DNA of 64,000 nt from Pyxicephalus adspersus (GCF_032062135.1 NC_092858.1:170922622-170986621), one strand, 5' to 3'. Positions 22,440-35,066 are shown, counted from the first letter of the stretch. The notes: generated by a model from the sequence alone, not told the origin. Numbers and translations are program-made.

Positions 22440-22643
22440 TATCTGCCCGTGGGGGTTAGGAACTACCGGAGCTGCCAGAGCTGTTGTTCCCCTTGCAATG
22501 CATACGGAGGTGAGGGATTTCACTTTAGGGGGCATTCCCTGGTGGTGGGCAGAGCCATTATGGCGGGACTCAGAGTCCGGCCTAGTGTGCCCCCAGCCCA
22601 ACCCGGAAATGGCCTATTGGCCATGAAAGTTTGCCGACCCCTG
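22440..22643. mobile_element. hAT-type MITE, left end missing
   Basis: It corresponds to the right two-thirds of the element at 16180-16477, with the right inverted end 'agtttgccgacccctg' and the right target copy 'gcctagag' at 22644-22651. The left end is absent because the duplication began inside the element. Confidence 0.9.
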
Positions 22644-22652
22644 GCCTAGAGC

Positions 22653-22896
22653 AATGTTTCTCAACCAGGGTTCCTTTAGAGGTGGCTGGGGCTTCCTTGA
22701 GCAATTTGTCTCTGTTTAAGTGACACCAATTAGCTTTTTGGCTATCTGTAAGGGTGACATTTTTCCCAATGGTCTTAAGGGACATTCTGACCACCACACT
22801 AATATAGTGTGAGTATAGTAATTATAGCCCGGGTTTCACCAAGACCAGAAAGTTATCTCAAGGGTTCCCCCATGTTAAAAAGGTTAAGAAAGGCTG
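22653..22896 (+). mobile_element. 'TTTCTCAACCAGGGTT' MITE, duplicated copy
   Basis: Second copy of the element at 16487-16730, carried by the tandem duplication. Confidence 0.8.
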
Positions 22897-22962
22897 ATCT
22901 AGTGGCTGTCTGTATTTAGCAATCTCTCTGCATTTATAATCGGGAACTGCTGAGATAAAAGT

Positions 22963-23084
22963 AGTCACACATGGGGTCTATTAATAAAGACGTTCACTGA
23001 AACATTTCCTGCTGGAGAATAAATGACTGCCATTGAAACACACAGACCTGGAAGATTCATTGCTTTATAAACAGACCCCATAGA
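22963..23084. mobile_element. Small palindromic MITE, duplicated copy
   Basis: Second copy of 16797-16918, carried by the tandem duplication. Confidence 0.55.
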
Positions 23085-23169
23085 ATGGAATACTCTTCTT
23101 TTCTTTTATTGTTTTGGATAGAAGAAAATAAAAAGTGAATATGCAGAGTGTTGAACCCATATATATTTT

Positions 23170-23312
23170 TAAGCCGGTTGGTAAGAAGCTGTAGGTGGGT
23201 GACTGCCCCTGTATTGTGACCCACCTCTTCAGTAATTACACAAAAATAGCCGGGTGGTCACTGAAAAATGCCAAGTGGTGCGCCCAGCTAAAAGGGACTG
23301 GGGAGAAAATTG
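23170..23312 (+). mobile_element. 'GGTGCGCCCAGCTAAAAG' MITE, duplicated copy
   Basis: Second copy of 17004-17146, carried by the tandem duplication. Confidence 0.7.
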
Positions 23313-23471
23313 ATACAAGGTGGTTACTTAATACAATATAAAATCAATGGATAATATGGTATAAAATAATAATACATAATAACAGTATTAAATATAATAT
23401 AATAATAATAGGAATAGTAAATACAATATACTGTATGATGTTTCCTAATCATTCAAAGTACTGTATATCGA

Positions 23472-23888
23472 AAGCTGCGTACACACTTCCAATAATTATC
23501 GTTGGAAATGAATGACTGATCGGCTGAAAATCGTTCACAAAAAAAGGTGACCAACGACTCCGGCGAACAAGGATTGACGTTGGAAATGAACGACCGTCAC
23601 AGCGGATCTGATTGGCCGGCGATCGTTCGCTATCTATCGTGTGTATGGTTGTTCAGTGATCGTGCATGTTTCTGCAAACTCTTCACACTTTCTCCTTTAC
23701 ATGTCACTTCCTGCATCGTTCTAACGATTCTATCCAGCGTGTGTACACTATTGGTGGATTATATTTGAACGACTGTATCGTTACAGCAGGTACAGAATTG
23801 TGCACAATAGGATCGTTCAAATATAATCGTTGATCAGTCGTAATCGTTCGTTTTCTAACGATAATTATTGGAAGTGTGTACCTAGCTT
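23472..23888. mobile_element. Palindromic 'GCGTACACAC' MITE, duplicated copy
   Basis: Second copy of 17306-17722, carried by the tandem duplication. Confidence 0.8.
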
Positions 23889-24113
23889 AATGCTAAAGCT
23901 TTTCTTTCTCACTTTGAATTGGGAAGGCTTTAAACACCATCAGGTTTTGTTCTTGCCATTTTTGTCCTGTTAGGTGGACTTTTCTTTATTTCCTGTCATG
24001 TAGGAAATGAGAAGAAATTTCTCCAAAATGAGAAAAAGTTTCTTTTTGGGGTTTGGAGCACCTGGCACAGTCATACCCTTGGGGTATATTTTAAAATGCT
24101 TATTGACTATTAT

Positions 24114-24226
24114 TATTATTAATATTATTATTATGGATTTCTATATATTACAGGATTTATATAATTTATATAGTGCCAAACATATTACGCAGCATTGTAC
24201 ATTAAATGTTGCATCATACAACCAAT
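24114..24226 (-). repeat. L2-type LINE 3' tail, duplicated copy
   Basis: Second copy of 17948-18060, carried by the tandem duplication. Confidence 0.75.
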
Positions 24227-24277
24227 GTGTTCTGGAGAAAGAACCCTTTCACAAATGACACAAATTTGCACTCAGGC

Positions 24278-24586
24278 AGCTTTTTGTTGCCGATGGGGCA
24301 GGTGAGGTCCCTTCTGCAATAAAACATACTTACCTGCCTGATTTCTGTATCTGCATATGCACAGGTCAGCATAGGAAGCCATCAGCCATCCCAGCTGCTG
24401 GGCCTGAATGAACTCCATGCCCGTGCAGGAGTTTCATCATCCCTGCCAAGGCCAATCAAAAGGACCCGAGATTGACCAGGACAGAAAAAGAAAGAAGACG
24501 GTGATGGTTATTTTATTGCAGAAGGGACATTGCTTGGACCTGCCTGATTGCAAATTTTTGATAAAAGGGTTTTAGTTCCACTTCAT
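24278..24586. mobile_element. Foldback MITE, duplicated copy
   Basis: Second copy of 18112-18420, carried by the tandem duplication. Confidence 0.65.
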
Positions 24587-27500
24587 TATCCTGACGAAAT
24601 ACTTCTCTTAGCCCCTGCTCTTCCTCTTTACCCCACCCCAGCCCTGGAATAAGGGGTCTCTCAATGTCCTCTTATACAATGCAAGACCATAAGCAAGGGA
24701 TCGGGTGAATAAACAATGAAGAGCTTCATAGAACCCATCATCCATCACATAACCAAGGATGTTCAACGTAACCCTGTAGACCCAATGAGTTCTACCAAAG
24801 GGGATTTTAGCAAACTAAAGTTCGGCATTAAGTTAGGCTTTCTTTGCTTACTGTCCTTGCATGCAGGCACTGAAGGCTGGAGGAGTAGGTAGCTTTTAGA
24901 AAGAGGGGACTAGTAGAGGACTCCGAAGGTTGATGATGATTATTTGCATTCCAATGATTAGGTAGGAAAGTAACACTTTCGAATGTGTGTTGGGACCATG
25001 GCATGATCACACTGTGGGATCGTATGAATAATAATTACACAAATTTTCATGGATACACAATGGGAACCCGTGGTTTGTCCATGCAGGACTTGGAGCTTAC
25101 ACAGAGCTGTTTCTCTCTCTGCCCCCATGTGATCACCACCATTAGTTAGCGAGTGACATGTTCCTCCATACCTGGAAGTACCGGGTATTTTAATTTCGCT
25201 CTCACCAGTCTAACAATTTGGCAGATTAGAAAAGGACAGGAATTATAAGCAGTTGGTGGGCTGCCATTGCATTGAGCCCATGGCTTTACCACACAAGGGC
25301 AAAGCGCGTTCCGTGATCATTGAGTGCCCCATTCTCGCGGCTGCTGCACCTGTTGGCACTCCTAAGTACAAATTGTTCACTGGGAAGAGGTGACCTGTGC
25401 ACCAGTTCTATTTTCAGACCTATTTTGAAACACATATGAAGTCATCCCGGCTCTTGAACAGCAGTCTCTTTCTCTCACCGCAGCCTCAGCGAAATTTGTT
25501 GTTGGTTGTTTGATAATTGGTTCACTTCCCGCACGCTCTCCAGATGTTTCCTGTAGAACGCAGCTCGGGGAGCCGGTATAATTAACCCTGATTAGGGTAC
25601 AAGATGTCTGCTGATGATTTGGTGGCTGGCTGCACCAGGCCTAGGACGCAAAGCTAAAGCATCAACCTGGACAAATTGATTGAAAATGCAAACCGTATGT
25701 GGTTCATTAAAAAAAACGCTTTATAACAGCAGCCATACTATTCTGAGTTCTTATTGTCATGTTACACAGAATATTTTCCTTCACTATGAAGATGCTGATC
25801 ACCCAAGCTCCCCTTTCTATATAGGGACCAATTAGATTATACCCATGTGATTATGGGTAAAAATAATGGAGATAAATATGTGTATGGAGTTGCATACGTC
25901 ACCTATACCCTCCTCCATGAGTGTGAGTAGAATGGATTCACTAAAGGATTTTAGACTGTTCACTTAGTAAATTATCACACCTCAAGGGTTCGTTCACTTA
26001 GCTTATCATGAGAACATCCTCAATGCTCAATCACATCCAAATTGATTTTTGCTTTTTGTTTTGTATTACCCAAAGCATGAAATCTGATGAAAGTGTTTTT
26101 TGTAGTGTAGGACAACTGTGTTAACATTCAATAGGAGTATAGCATGTTCACTTTCCCATAAAATATTCACCTATTTTATTTACTAGTTACTAGTTTTATT
26201 TATTTATTTTAATCTCTATTTCATGAAAAGTTACTTGGAAATATCCAATCACACAGGGTTTCCGCTTGCAAGTGGACAAAGAAAGTCAGCATAGCTTCAT
26301 CTCATTCAGTGAGTAAACTAAAAATTCCCTGGCACAGTATACAAGCTTTTCACTATTATTATTATTTCATAGGTCAGGTATACATATGTAACATTGGGGT
26401 CAGTGTTTTCACAACTTCTACCCAAGATTCACACATTTCTTACATAAGATTTAAATTATGTGCAATTTATGTCATTTTTTTGTATTGAATCACCAGATAT
26501 AAAATGTTAAATGTTTTCACTGTTTCTGTTTTGTAAACTTTCCCAATAAAAACATTTTGAACCATAAAAATCTGCCAAACTTGAAAAAAAACTGATAAAT
26601 CGACACCCTAGGTTTATTTTTGGGTTTTCAGGCAAGCAGATTTTATATATAATGACAAATGTTTGTTTTATTGTTATGGAATGTAAGAGGGAACGTTTGG
26701 AATTCCTGTTTGTATTGCTATTTCCTCTTTTGTCATCACTTCTGTTTGTTTGATTGATTGATTGGAGGTGAGTACTGCTTGACCCGATCATTGTTTTCGA
26801 TCAGAAAACCCCTCGTATCAAATGATCGCTGCAAGATATTGCTTTGATTTTAAAGGGGTTGACAGCAAAATCAATTGAACTTTGCAACATGTGCGCCCAC
26901 AGTATAGAAACTACCCCTGCCCTCTGGTGAGTATGGGGCAAATACCCATTTATTAGAATCCCCCTGGGAGTGCTAGCATCATTCCTGATGGTCATTTGTC
27001 CCTGTTAGTGTGATGGGGAAACCCTGCTCTTTCTGCAACGAGTACTGAGACTGTTGAGAGCAGCTGATGTGAATGACACAACGATGACCCCAGAATACAT
27101 CACATTCACCCTACACCGCACCCTCTGACTCCTGCAGCTTGCACATCACCGTCACTGGCTCTTTAAGCGTGCCATGGCTCACAGCAGGAGGGGGATTCAG
27201 CTGAGCACTCTGGGATTCTGTATAAGACACCATGTGACATGTTATTATCCCTGCTGATAACCAGTCACAGCGGTCACCCATTTATCGTTAATTCCATCGA
27301 GAAGGGAGGGTTACGGCCTGGTGGCCAGGCTCCGCCATGTATGCGCGGTCTGCTTGTTGTCAGGCTGCTGCATTGTGGCATTGTGTGTTCCGCTCCTCCG
27401 GCACCCTCTGGATTGTCACAGATGACCTATTCGGACCAGCTGTTCATCTCATAACATTCCGCTGGTAATCTTCAAGGACCGACGGGCATTTCTCCAATGC

Positions 27501-28086
27501 TTCTGGGATTCTTCATGATTCTGTGAGTTCTGGATTCTGAGCAGGTCGCTATTTTCATAAGTCGGATGAGTCGGTTTTGGATGCCTGCGTGCGGCTCTAG
27601 TGTAGCCCGGTCCCTGGTGGTGCTCACCATTACATTGACCCGTTTGGTTAATTTTTCCCCATGCCATCAGCTATTGGTGGTCATGTGACCCAGATGCATT
27701 ACAATGTTACAATTTTTCTTGCTATATTGTTTCTCTGTTGTTTGTTCACTTACTAGTGATATACATTAGAATTGTATATACCACACTTGTTGTGTCACTT
27801 TTACTATAAGGAGGGGTCTTTATTTTAAACTTGGTGACTTGTAAGAGTCAGTAACAGCAAACTCGAACATTTAAAAGAAAATGGAAAGTTTGAAACATAT
27901 TTGCAGATGCTGGTAATGTTTTGGTTGCTTATGGGACAAAATTGGTGGTGATGGTGTGGAGGGGGGGCGTTGTTCTGCCTTTTTCTGTATAAACAATGGA
28001 AGTTTGTAGGAGGGTGATGAGTGCTTGCCATTCTGCAATATAGTTATGTCAAATGTAAGAATGGATCATCTCAGGGGTGCCATATA
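24587..28086. other. Intron sequence without recognised repeats, second copy
   Basis: Duplicate of 18421-21916. No exon is recognised in either copy. Confidence 0.35.
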
Positions 28087-28108
28087 ATATATATATATAT
28101 ATATATAC
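28087..28108. repeat. (TA)n microsatellite, duplicated copy
   Basis: Second copy of the run at 21917-21938. Confidence 0.9.
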
Positions 28109-28609
28109 CCCCTATGTGCAATGTAGCACAGATAAGCATAGAATAATACAATAGCTACATATTCCATCAGATTCAGATGTGAATTTTGATCTCTGCATTT
28201 GTAATGTTATTTTACGGTTTATAATTGAACCTGCCAGCCACTGCAACAGGTACTTATGTCTACCTTTACACCTTTAGGATGCTTTTTTAAGCTCAAACTT
28301 TTGAAGTGAATATAAAAGTCAACCAGCCGAAATTTGCACATTTCCTCTTGTGTTCAACAAGTGTTTTTTCACGGTGCCGAAACCTGTGTCCCTTTCCCCG
28401 ATCTTCTGTATCTGTGTCATGGATGTTCAGGCATTTAATGTTTCCTAAATGTTTTGCTGTATGGCAGTTACCGGCCTGTTAGGAAATGTGTACACTGCTT
28501 TATATCTGAAGCAATCATTGTCATTATGCAATGCCACAACTGCTACCAATGTTCCCTGTTTGTGTGCAGGGGTGGGGGTTTGTTTTTGGCAACCTAGTTG
28601 CAAAAACAA

Positions 28610-31600
28610 CTTTTTGGCATTAACATGTTAATGTCATTACAATTGTTCTTAAACCTGCAGCTTGCAATGAGTGATCCTGGCATGAACGTCCTTGTTCCAC
28701 CACTTCCTGTTAGAGAATGACAACTGTCCACCATGAGTGCTCCTGCGTTGTCACCTTGTGGTGGCGAAAAAAACATATTGTGCAGCAGGGTCCAATGTTG
28801 GAGGCTGGTTCAGATTAATGATGTGCAGACCTTGGAGGGAGTACATGTAGACAAGAAGTGGCATTTCCCTAGGGTTGTATAAATATGACAACAGAAGGTG
28901 TGCCCAAACATGGACAGGTATGGCTTCCACATGCCAGTGAAACGCAGCCTTGAGGAAGACGCTACAAATAGTTCCTCCCTGCGGTAGCCCCATAGCGAAT
29001 GAATGGGGGCAGTAGTGAGCAATTCAGAACCACTCACTGCCACCTGCTGTCAAATCTGCAGAGCTGCGGTGTGAATAGCTGAGCAGCTGGCAAGGGGCGG
29101 GTCACTTGGAATCACCTGGGATCACCTGATCAAATTGCAAGTCTCCACCCACCCTTAAAAAGCCCTTTTAGGCAAGCAGGTTTCCCAACTTCAGGGTGCA
29201 TTCGCTTTTTGGACTTATTGAAACCGTTAGGGTCATTATAAATTAAATCTTTGGTCCCTGTGATCACCCACAATGCAATTCTGTGCTAGCCATTGCTACA
29301 GGGCTCCCAATCTGCAGCTCTGTATTCATTAACAAACCAGAATTTTTCCAGATCCAAATTTGATCTATCAGCTTCTCCTAGTCTGGCTCAGACTTGGAGT
29401 AGGAGAAGAAGCATAAGGCTCCAATCTCGTGTGCAATAGAGGGCGCATGCTGACAGGAAGAGAGAGCAGAGTGACAGAAGATTAAGCTCATTCCTGTAAT
29501 GCTCAGTCTCAGAGGACATCTGTCCCTGTAACCTATATGATAAGTAAAATTACTTTTTCTATCATTTCCTGTTGCTTCTCCAGTAGAGGAAGTGAAGGCA
29601 AATTTTACACACAGAAAAATATAATCAGAGGTTTTAACCTTTTGCTATTCTTTGGACTTATTACCCCCAGGCAGGCAATTAAGGGGACCCTTGTGCACCA
29701 TCAGATATCTATAGGGGAGCGCTGTGATAGAGGAAACACACAAACTGCCCAAACTGATGCACACAATGGAATGAATTCCTAAACCGCTTATTCACACTCT
29801 GCTGGCCTCCAATGAGGCTGAATTAGTGGCGGCTTTCAGCCGATTACTGCCTGATCAGCCACTTGACAGCTTATGGAGTAAACGCTTAAAGCTCCGCTCA
29901 CTTTGTATATAGCCAACTATGAACCATGAGACTTCCCATTGGATGCCCTGCCAGGGCCCCTATTGGAAATTTCTGGGGCTCTTGCTAGGGAAACTTCCTG
30001 AGCCCCTTACCCCATGTCTAAAATTTCCAACAATGCAGAAATCGAATGCTTTTAATTGGGGCCTGGTACAGAAGTCCTCTTTGTCCCCCCCTAAAGGCAG
30101 CTTTGTGCCCTGCACTGCCAATGCCGGTATTGAGGAAATGCTGAGCCGCCATGGTTATACAGCCTACTAAATATTATTAAGCCAAATTAAACAGCAATAG
30201 TAGAACTCAATCATCCAATCATAAATACCAGAGAATTGGATCCTTCCCAGTGGTGAACATAGCCAACATGGGCTCCTGTGCAGAACTGACTTTGTCCCCC
30301 ATTTTCAAATTGACTTAGGGCCCCCGTGGGCTCCTGTAGTGGCTGAGGAGGGTACAGGGCTTTCGTTCTTGACACCTCCCTATGTCCGCCCCTGATACTT
30401 CCCAACAATGAAGGAGTGGAAGCCTCCTTAATAGCCTCTAATACCCGCATTGTCTCTCTTTACAGCCAGCATGAAAATCCCCAGTGGGGCATTGACATCA
30501 CCCCCTTGGTCATGTGACTTGGGCTTTGTGATTGGCTACTAGACCTGTGCACGGTGTATTGTGGCTGGCTGATGGAGACCAGAGTGGTGCGGGACTATTG
30601 GCAAGATGGCTATCAAGGGTTTAGAAGGCCCTTTACAAAAGAATAAGCAAAGGTGATACGTTCCCTTTAACCCTGGGTCCTCAGTTATCTGTCATCCATG
30701 GTCCTTATTTCCTCCATTGAGATGACACAATCATGCAACCTTGTCCCCATCCTGTGTTATCATATTAACAGCTCTACGACTTTATTTTTTTACTCCTATT
30801 GGCATCGTAACAAAACTGACTGGCTCCTTGTGCTGCTTCTTCCTCCCCCTCTCTGAGCTCTACTACAGGGGACTGATACCAAGTCAGATTCAGGATTAAA
30901 GGATATTTTATTGCGGGCACAATGTATAGGTATTTGTTATTTCATGTGCACTTCTGTACAGATAATTCAGGAGGGATTGTGTAATTCTTATTACGAAATG
31001 TCTCTCTCTCTTGGCTTTTGTGGGATGACCTAGCATCTGAATGTTCTCAGAGATTAGGCCTTTATCTGACGCCGTGATAACTTTCACAGGGTTGGAAGTT
31101 TGGCAGCCGTATGACAGCTTGATGGAGAGTTGGGAAGGACACAAGGAAAGGAGTTGTGAGCAAAAGGTTCTGTTTAGTGTTACAATCAGAACTGGAAGGG
31201 AAAATACCATAAGGGGCCCCTTCAAATTCTGTTCTTAAAGCTGAACTCCAGGCAGAAAAAACTTTCATATAAGTATATAACACAAAAATATAGAAATGTG
31301 TAACCTTACATTACAATGGTGCAGAAGGCCCCGCCCACTACAAGCTTCCTGCCGAGAAATACAGGAGGGGGCGGATACAAGACCACTCACCTTGCACAAG
31401 AGGAGAGAGCAGAAGTGACCGGTCTTTTTTATAGGCATCTCGCAAAGATCTGGAAGAATACACATTGCCTTTTCTATTTGAACAAAATCGGCTTTTCCAG
31501 GTGTTCAGCTTTACATTCAATTTACAAACGTCAGCTTTATTCTAACTATGCAAGCGTATTTATCAAATCTTAGTGGGCTGAGCTGACAATACCGGTCATT

Positions 31601-31992
31601 TATTGCAAAATTAGGATTTTTATCTTGGTGTGTTAGCTTTGTAAATTCAGCCTAATGCATTTTTAAAATGGTTTCAGTACATTTCTGTGTATTTGTGTTG
31701 ATTGTGGAGACATTAGACCAGCGGTCCACTACGGACCAGGGCAAAAAAAGAGACCGGGAGCGTCCGTCTTAATCCGCTGCAGTGTTGGCTGTGTCAGGAA
31801 GGATCTGTGTCCTCTCTTCTGCCATTTCGTTTATCCAATCACGCAAACTGGCTTTTGTCGAATGGCTGAAGGTAATGACAGAAGACAGGACATATCCTTT
31901 CTGCCAGATCATGGACTGCAATTGATGAGGAGCCTGGTTCGGCACAACTAAGCACCCGGTACCAGTTCATCGCCTGGTGGTTCCACAACACT
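28610..31992. other. Intron sequence, little recognised
   Basis: No host exon is seen. A possible hAT-like relic lies near 31722-31985, where 'cagcggtccactacggacc' at one side and 'ggtggttccacaacactta' at the other look like decayed inverted ends, but no target duplication is visible. The remainder has no partner in the window. Confidence 0.35.
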
Positions 31993-32306
31993 TAGGCTGC
32001 GGTACACACATGCAATAATTGTTGTTGGAAAGAATTTTTAACACTCTTTTCCAACAAAAGACTGAAAGGTACATGAATGATCTCTGTACATACAGCACCA
32101 TTCTGCTCTATGGAGAGAGGAGGGGGAGAACGACAGAGTGGCACCCCGCTGTGCTCTCTGCCATTCATTTTCATTATGATTGTTCCTCGTTCGTCGTCTG
32201 TGGATCCGCCGGGATGGTCGTCGGAATGACAGACAAGGAACACTGTACACATGCCCTGAGTCGATTATGGGACAAGAATCATCTGACCTGTGTACGTTGC
32301 CTTAGT
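31993..32306 (+). mobile_element. 'GCGTACACAC' MITE
   Basis: It starts 'aggctgcggtacacacatgc' and ends 'gacctgtgtacgttgcctta'. The interior block 'ggcaccccgctgtgctctct' matches the reverse strand of 1478-1755. Confidence 0.7.
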
Positions 32307-33099
32307 CTCCATAAGCTCCTTCAGGACAGAGCTTTTTGATAACTCCTCTTAGCATCGGTGGCCATTGTTGTATCTCTATACAGTGGTGTTTGTTATCAGT
32401 GGAAATTTACAGAACAATCCGATTGGCTGCTGTGGGCTTCATCCAAAAAAAAAAATTAAGACAAAACTGTTCTAATTGCCAGTAATGGCAATGTTGTATC
32501 CTTCCTGCCTAGCATTCTGTGTAATAGGTTGTGACATCTGTTGGCATGGTACACATCAGCTTCTTGGCCTTTAAGCTATGTGCACGCAACTGTCATACAA
32601 ATCAAATGATCCTCCGTAAACCAAAAAAAGTAAATAGTATGAAGCTTAATTGACCTCAACCATCCAATCAGGTACTATATTTCACTGTGAAAAGACTAAA
32701 CTTCAATGAACGTGAGACTTAGAAGCTCGTTTCAGCAGGGCTCGTTAGAGCCACCCCTGTGTCCTAAAAATTTCCCACGCCGAGCTGTCCTATTTCCCAT
32801 TATATACTACATACAGGGAGATAAGTCTTGTTTGCCGGAGTGAAATCTCTAGGGGACGGAAATAAGTTAACGCAAACAGGTCTTTTATCACTAAGACAGG
32901 ATACAGGAAACAGACGTTGTTTCTTATTTACTAATGTGTTTGAAATGTGTACTGTATGTACTGCCCAGCTTGTTGTTTAACCCATTCTGGATGCCATTAA
33001 CACCGACATGTTCAGACTAAATGTTGCAGTGTCTGTGTGCATCTGCCAACGTGACAAAAAGACGTTTGCCTAACTAAATATTTTTTTTTCCCTACTAGC
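32307..33099. other. Intron sequence, nothing recognised
   Basis: No exon or repeat family was identified. Confidence 0.4.
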
Positions 33100-33236
33100 C
33101 ACTGGGCATATTTCACATCGACCATCACAATAATGAACCGTGAGCTGTGGATATTGTTAATAATGTCAGGGGTTGCCTAAGACCCGAAAGTTATTTCAAG
33201 GTTTTCCTATGTTAAAATAAGTTGAGAAAAGCTGGT
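33100..33236 (+). mobile_element. 'TTTCTCAACCAGGGTT' MITE, right part only
   Basis: Only the right half is present: 'gaaccgtgagctgtggatat', 'gacccgaaagttatttcaag' and the end 'aagttgagaaaagctgg'. Confidence 0.65.
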
Positions 33237-33261
33237 CTATAGAAATGTCACTGCCTTGCAG

Positions 33262-33462
33262 CAGAGCTTACAATCTAATATCCTTACCATGGGAATTTGG
33301 GGGGGGGGGGGAAATCAGTTACTCTACTAGAATGTTTTTTGAATGTAGCAGGAAACTACAGTGCTGAAAGGAAACCCATGCACACAGGGAGAACATACAA
33401 ACTTTAGTGCTGCAGTCTTTGTGCTAGAAGGCCAGAATGCTAGATACTGAGCAACGGTATCA
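33262..33462 (-). mobile_element. tRNA-headed SINE fragment
   Basis: The reverse complement of SINE blocks is visible: 'gagcttacaatctaat', 'gcacacagggagaacataca' and 'gatactgagcaacggt'. A run of G lies within it at 33299-33312. Confidence 0.6.
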
Positions 33463-33532
33463 TTTTTGCATTTTTTGTTAATTTATGAATACCAGTGAAA
33501 TATACGCATACAATATAAACATAGGGAAATAT

Positions 33533-33675
33533 TTAAAGTGGAACTAAACTTAAAAAAAAATCTCACCTTTAATGTTGAAGATCCCTCAATGCCGCTGGAC
33601 CTTCCTTCGATCTGATCCTGCGCAGTCCTGGAATCTTCTTGCTACATCACCCCCGATCTTGCGATCCGGTTAACC
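33533..33675. mobile_element. 'TTAAAGCGGAAC'-type MITE fragment
   Basis: It begins 'ttaaagtggaactaaactta', like the element at 13864 and the reverse end of 43392-43886, and continues with 'cacctttaatgttgaagatc'. The other end is not recognisable. Confidence 0.5.
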
Positions 33676-33749
33676 CTTTGTAAAGGGAAGGGCACAAATC
33701 ATAGTATTTGGCAGCTGCCGAAGCAATGAGTTATTTTAATTCTGTAGCA

Positions 33750-33930
33750 TCATTATTATTATTGTTACACAGTATTTATATAGCATTAACATATTACGCA
33801 GTGCTGTACAATGTCCATAATCATGTCGCTAGCTGTCCCTCAAAGAGGCTCACTTGTCTTTAATACAGTCTAAGATCAATTTAGAGGGAAGCCATTTAAC
33901 CTAACTGCATGTTTTTGGGATGTACTATTG
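33750..33930 (-). mobile_element. tRNA-headed SINE, 3' part
   Basis: A (ATT)n tract precedes 'attacgcagtgctgtacaat', then 'tgtccataatcatgtcgcta' and 'gctgtccctcaaagag', all reverse SINE blocks. The tRNA-like head is missing. Confidence 0.75.
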
Positions 33931-34011
33931 ATGTGCTGGAGATGTAAATAAATGGGCCACTACCCCTTATAGTGGGAGGGAGACCAACTATATGAATAAA
34001 AAAAAATGTAA

Positions 34012-34078
34012 AAATATAAATATATATATATATATTATAAATTTATATATATATATATAATATATAACTATATAAAGG
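34012..34078. repeat. AT-rich simple repeat
   Basis: Alternating TA runs interrupted by short A or T tracts. Confidence 0.85.
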
Positions 34079-34236
34079 TATAAAGGCTTTTGATCAGAGT
34101 TCAGCTTAATATGAATCTGTCCCAGAGTAAAATTCACAGGGTTAAAAAAAGTTTTTGGTTTAGATGCACTTTATTGTACTGTAGAATGTAATTAAGAGTC
34201 TTTTCTTAATATATATTTGTCATGTTTCTTTTCTAG

Positions 34237-34338
34237 GGGAAGCCAGGGGAGAGCAGTCAAGCCGAAGAGGCAGCACCGCCATCTGTTGCTAAACTTGCTG
34301 GGTTATTTGGTGACAAGGTCAACAGCTCCAAGAAAGAG
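34237..34338 (+). CDS. RCSD1: RCSD1 (CapZIP) exon 2, residues 3-36
   Basis: The 34-codon exon lies between acceptor 'tttcttttctag' and donor GTGACT, phase 0 at both ends. It encodes the acidic lead GKPGESSQAEEAAPP followed by SVAKLAGLFGDK. The human protein has a closely similar PSVAQLAGRF segment near its N-terminus. CapZIP binds the actin capping protein CapZ in the cytoplasm and is phosphorylated by stress-activated kinases; the function of this N-terminal segment is not known to me. The frame is intact with no stop. Confidence 0.9.
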
Positions 34339-34579
34339 GTGACTACATCTACACAGTTATGTTCTTCTGTAGTATCATTAGTAATTTCTGTTTTACATTT
34401 TATTGTATTCAAACCAAAACTCAGAAACCAGTAATGCCAGTATTCCCATGGTGGGAAACTTCTCTGGTTGTCCTGTAGCCACCAATTATACTCAAGGCTG
34501 CACCTGTAAATGAGAATCAGAATGAATGACTGGTGGTGGAAAAACATATTACAGTTTAAAGGTTATCTGTAATGTATGT

Positions 34580-35032
34580 AAATCTGTGCTATGCCTTAAA
34601 ATCCCTAAACAGTTCTTGACCCACTTACCTTTCTGACCTGATAGAAAAATACTCCCCTAGACGCTCTCTTCACTCCTCCAATGACTTACTAATGACTTCC
34701 TCACTCATAACCTCATCACACGCACGGGTCCAAGACTTTTCTTCTGCACCAACTCTCTGGAATGGTCTTTCATCTTTAAAACCCATCTTTTCAACCTCAC
34801 CTACCTGTATTGTTCTGTCTCTTAAACCCTCACTACTCACCCACCATTCCATATCCCCCTTCTATTGTGTGATACTTCCCCGATCTCCTAGATTGTAAGC
34901 TCTTCGGGGCAGGGTCCTCTCCTCCTCCTGTGTCACTGTCTGTATCTGTCTGTCATTTGCATCCCCTATTTAATGTACAGGGCTGCGTAATATGTTGGCG
35001 CTATATAAATCCTGTTTATTATTATTAATATT

Positions 35033-35066
<34 letters not shown>

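Larger units (their letters stand above)
22440..28609 (+). repeat. 6.17 kb tandem duplication, unit 2
   Basis: Head-to-tail copy of 16274-22439, with about 17 substitutions seen by eye and one extra TTTG at about 26747-26755. It starts inside a truncated hAT MITE, so the junction sequence '...caaaaacaa/tatctgcc...' is unique to the duplication. After 28609 the sequence continues into unrelated DNA. Confidence 0.95.
4569..34236 (+). other. RCSD1: RCSD1 intron 1 (29.7 kb)
   Basis: The intron runs from donor GTAACT to an acceptor 'cttttctag' ending at 34236. It is filled with transposons and a 6.17 kb tandem duplication described separately. No other host coding exon was recognised inside it on either strand. 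Confidence 0.5.

Noticed and set aside
22279..28631. Paired identical open frames in the two 6.17 kb units as a duplicated gene family
   Set aside because: The frames are short, lack domains and are identical only because the intron segment is duplicated.
31722..31985. Second hAT-type element
   Set aside because: The ends look hAT-like but no 8-bp target duplication could be found, so it is mentioned only as a possible relic.
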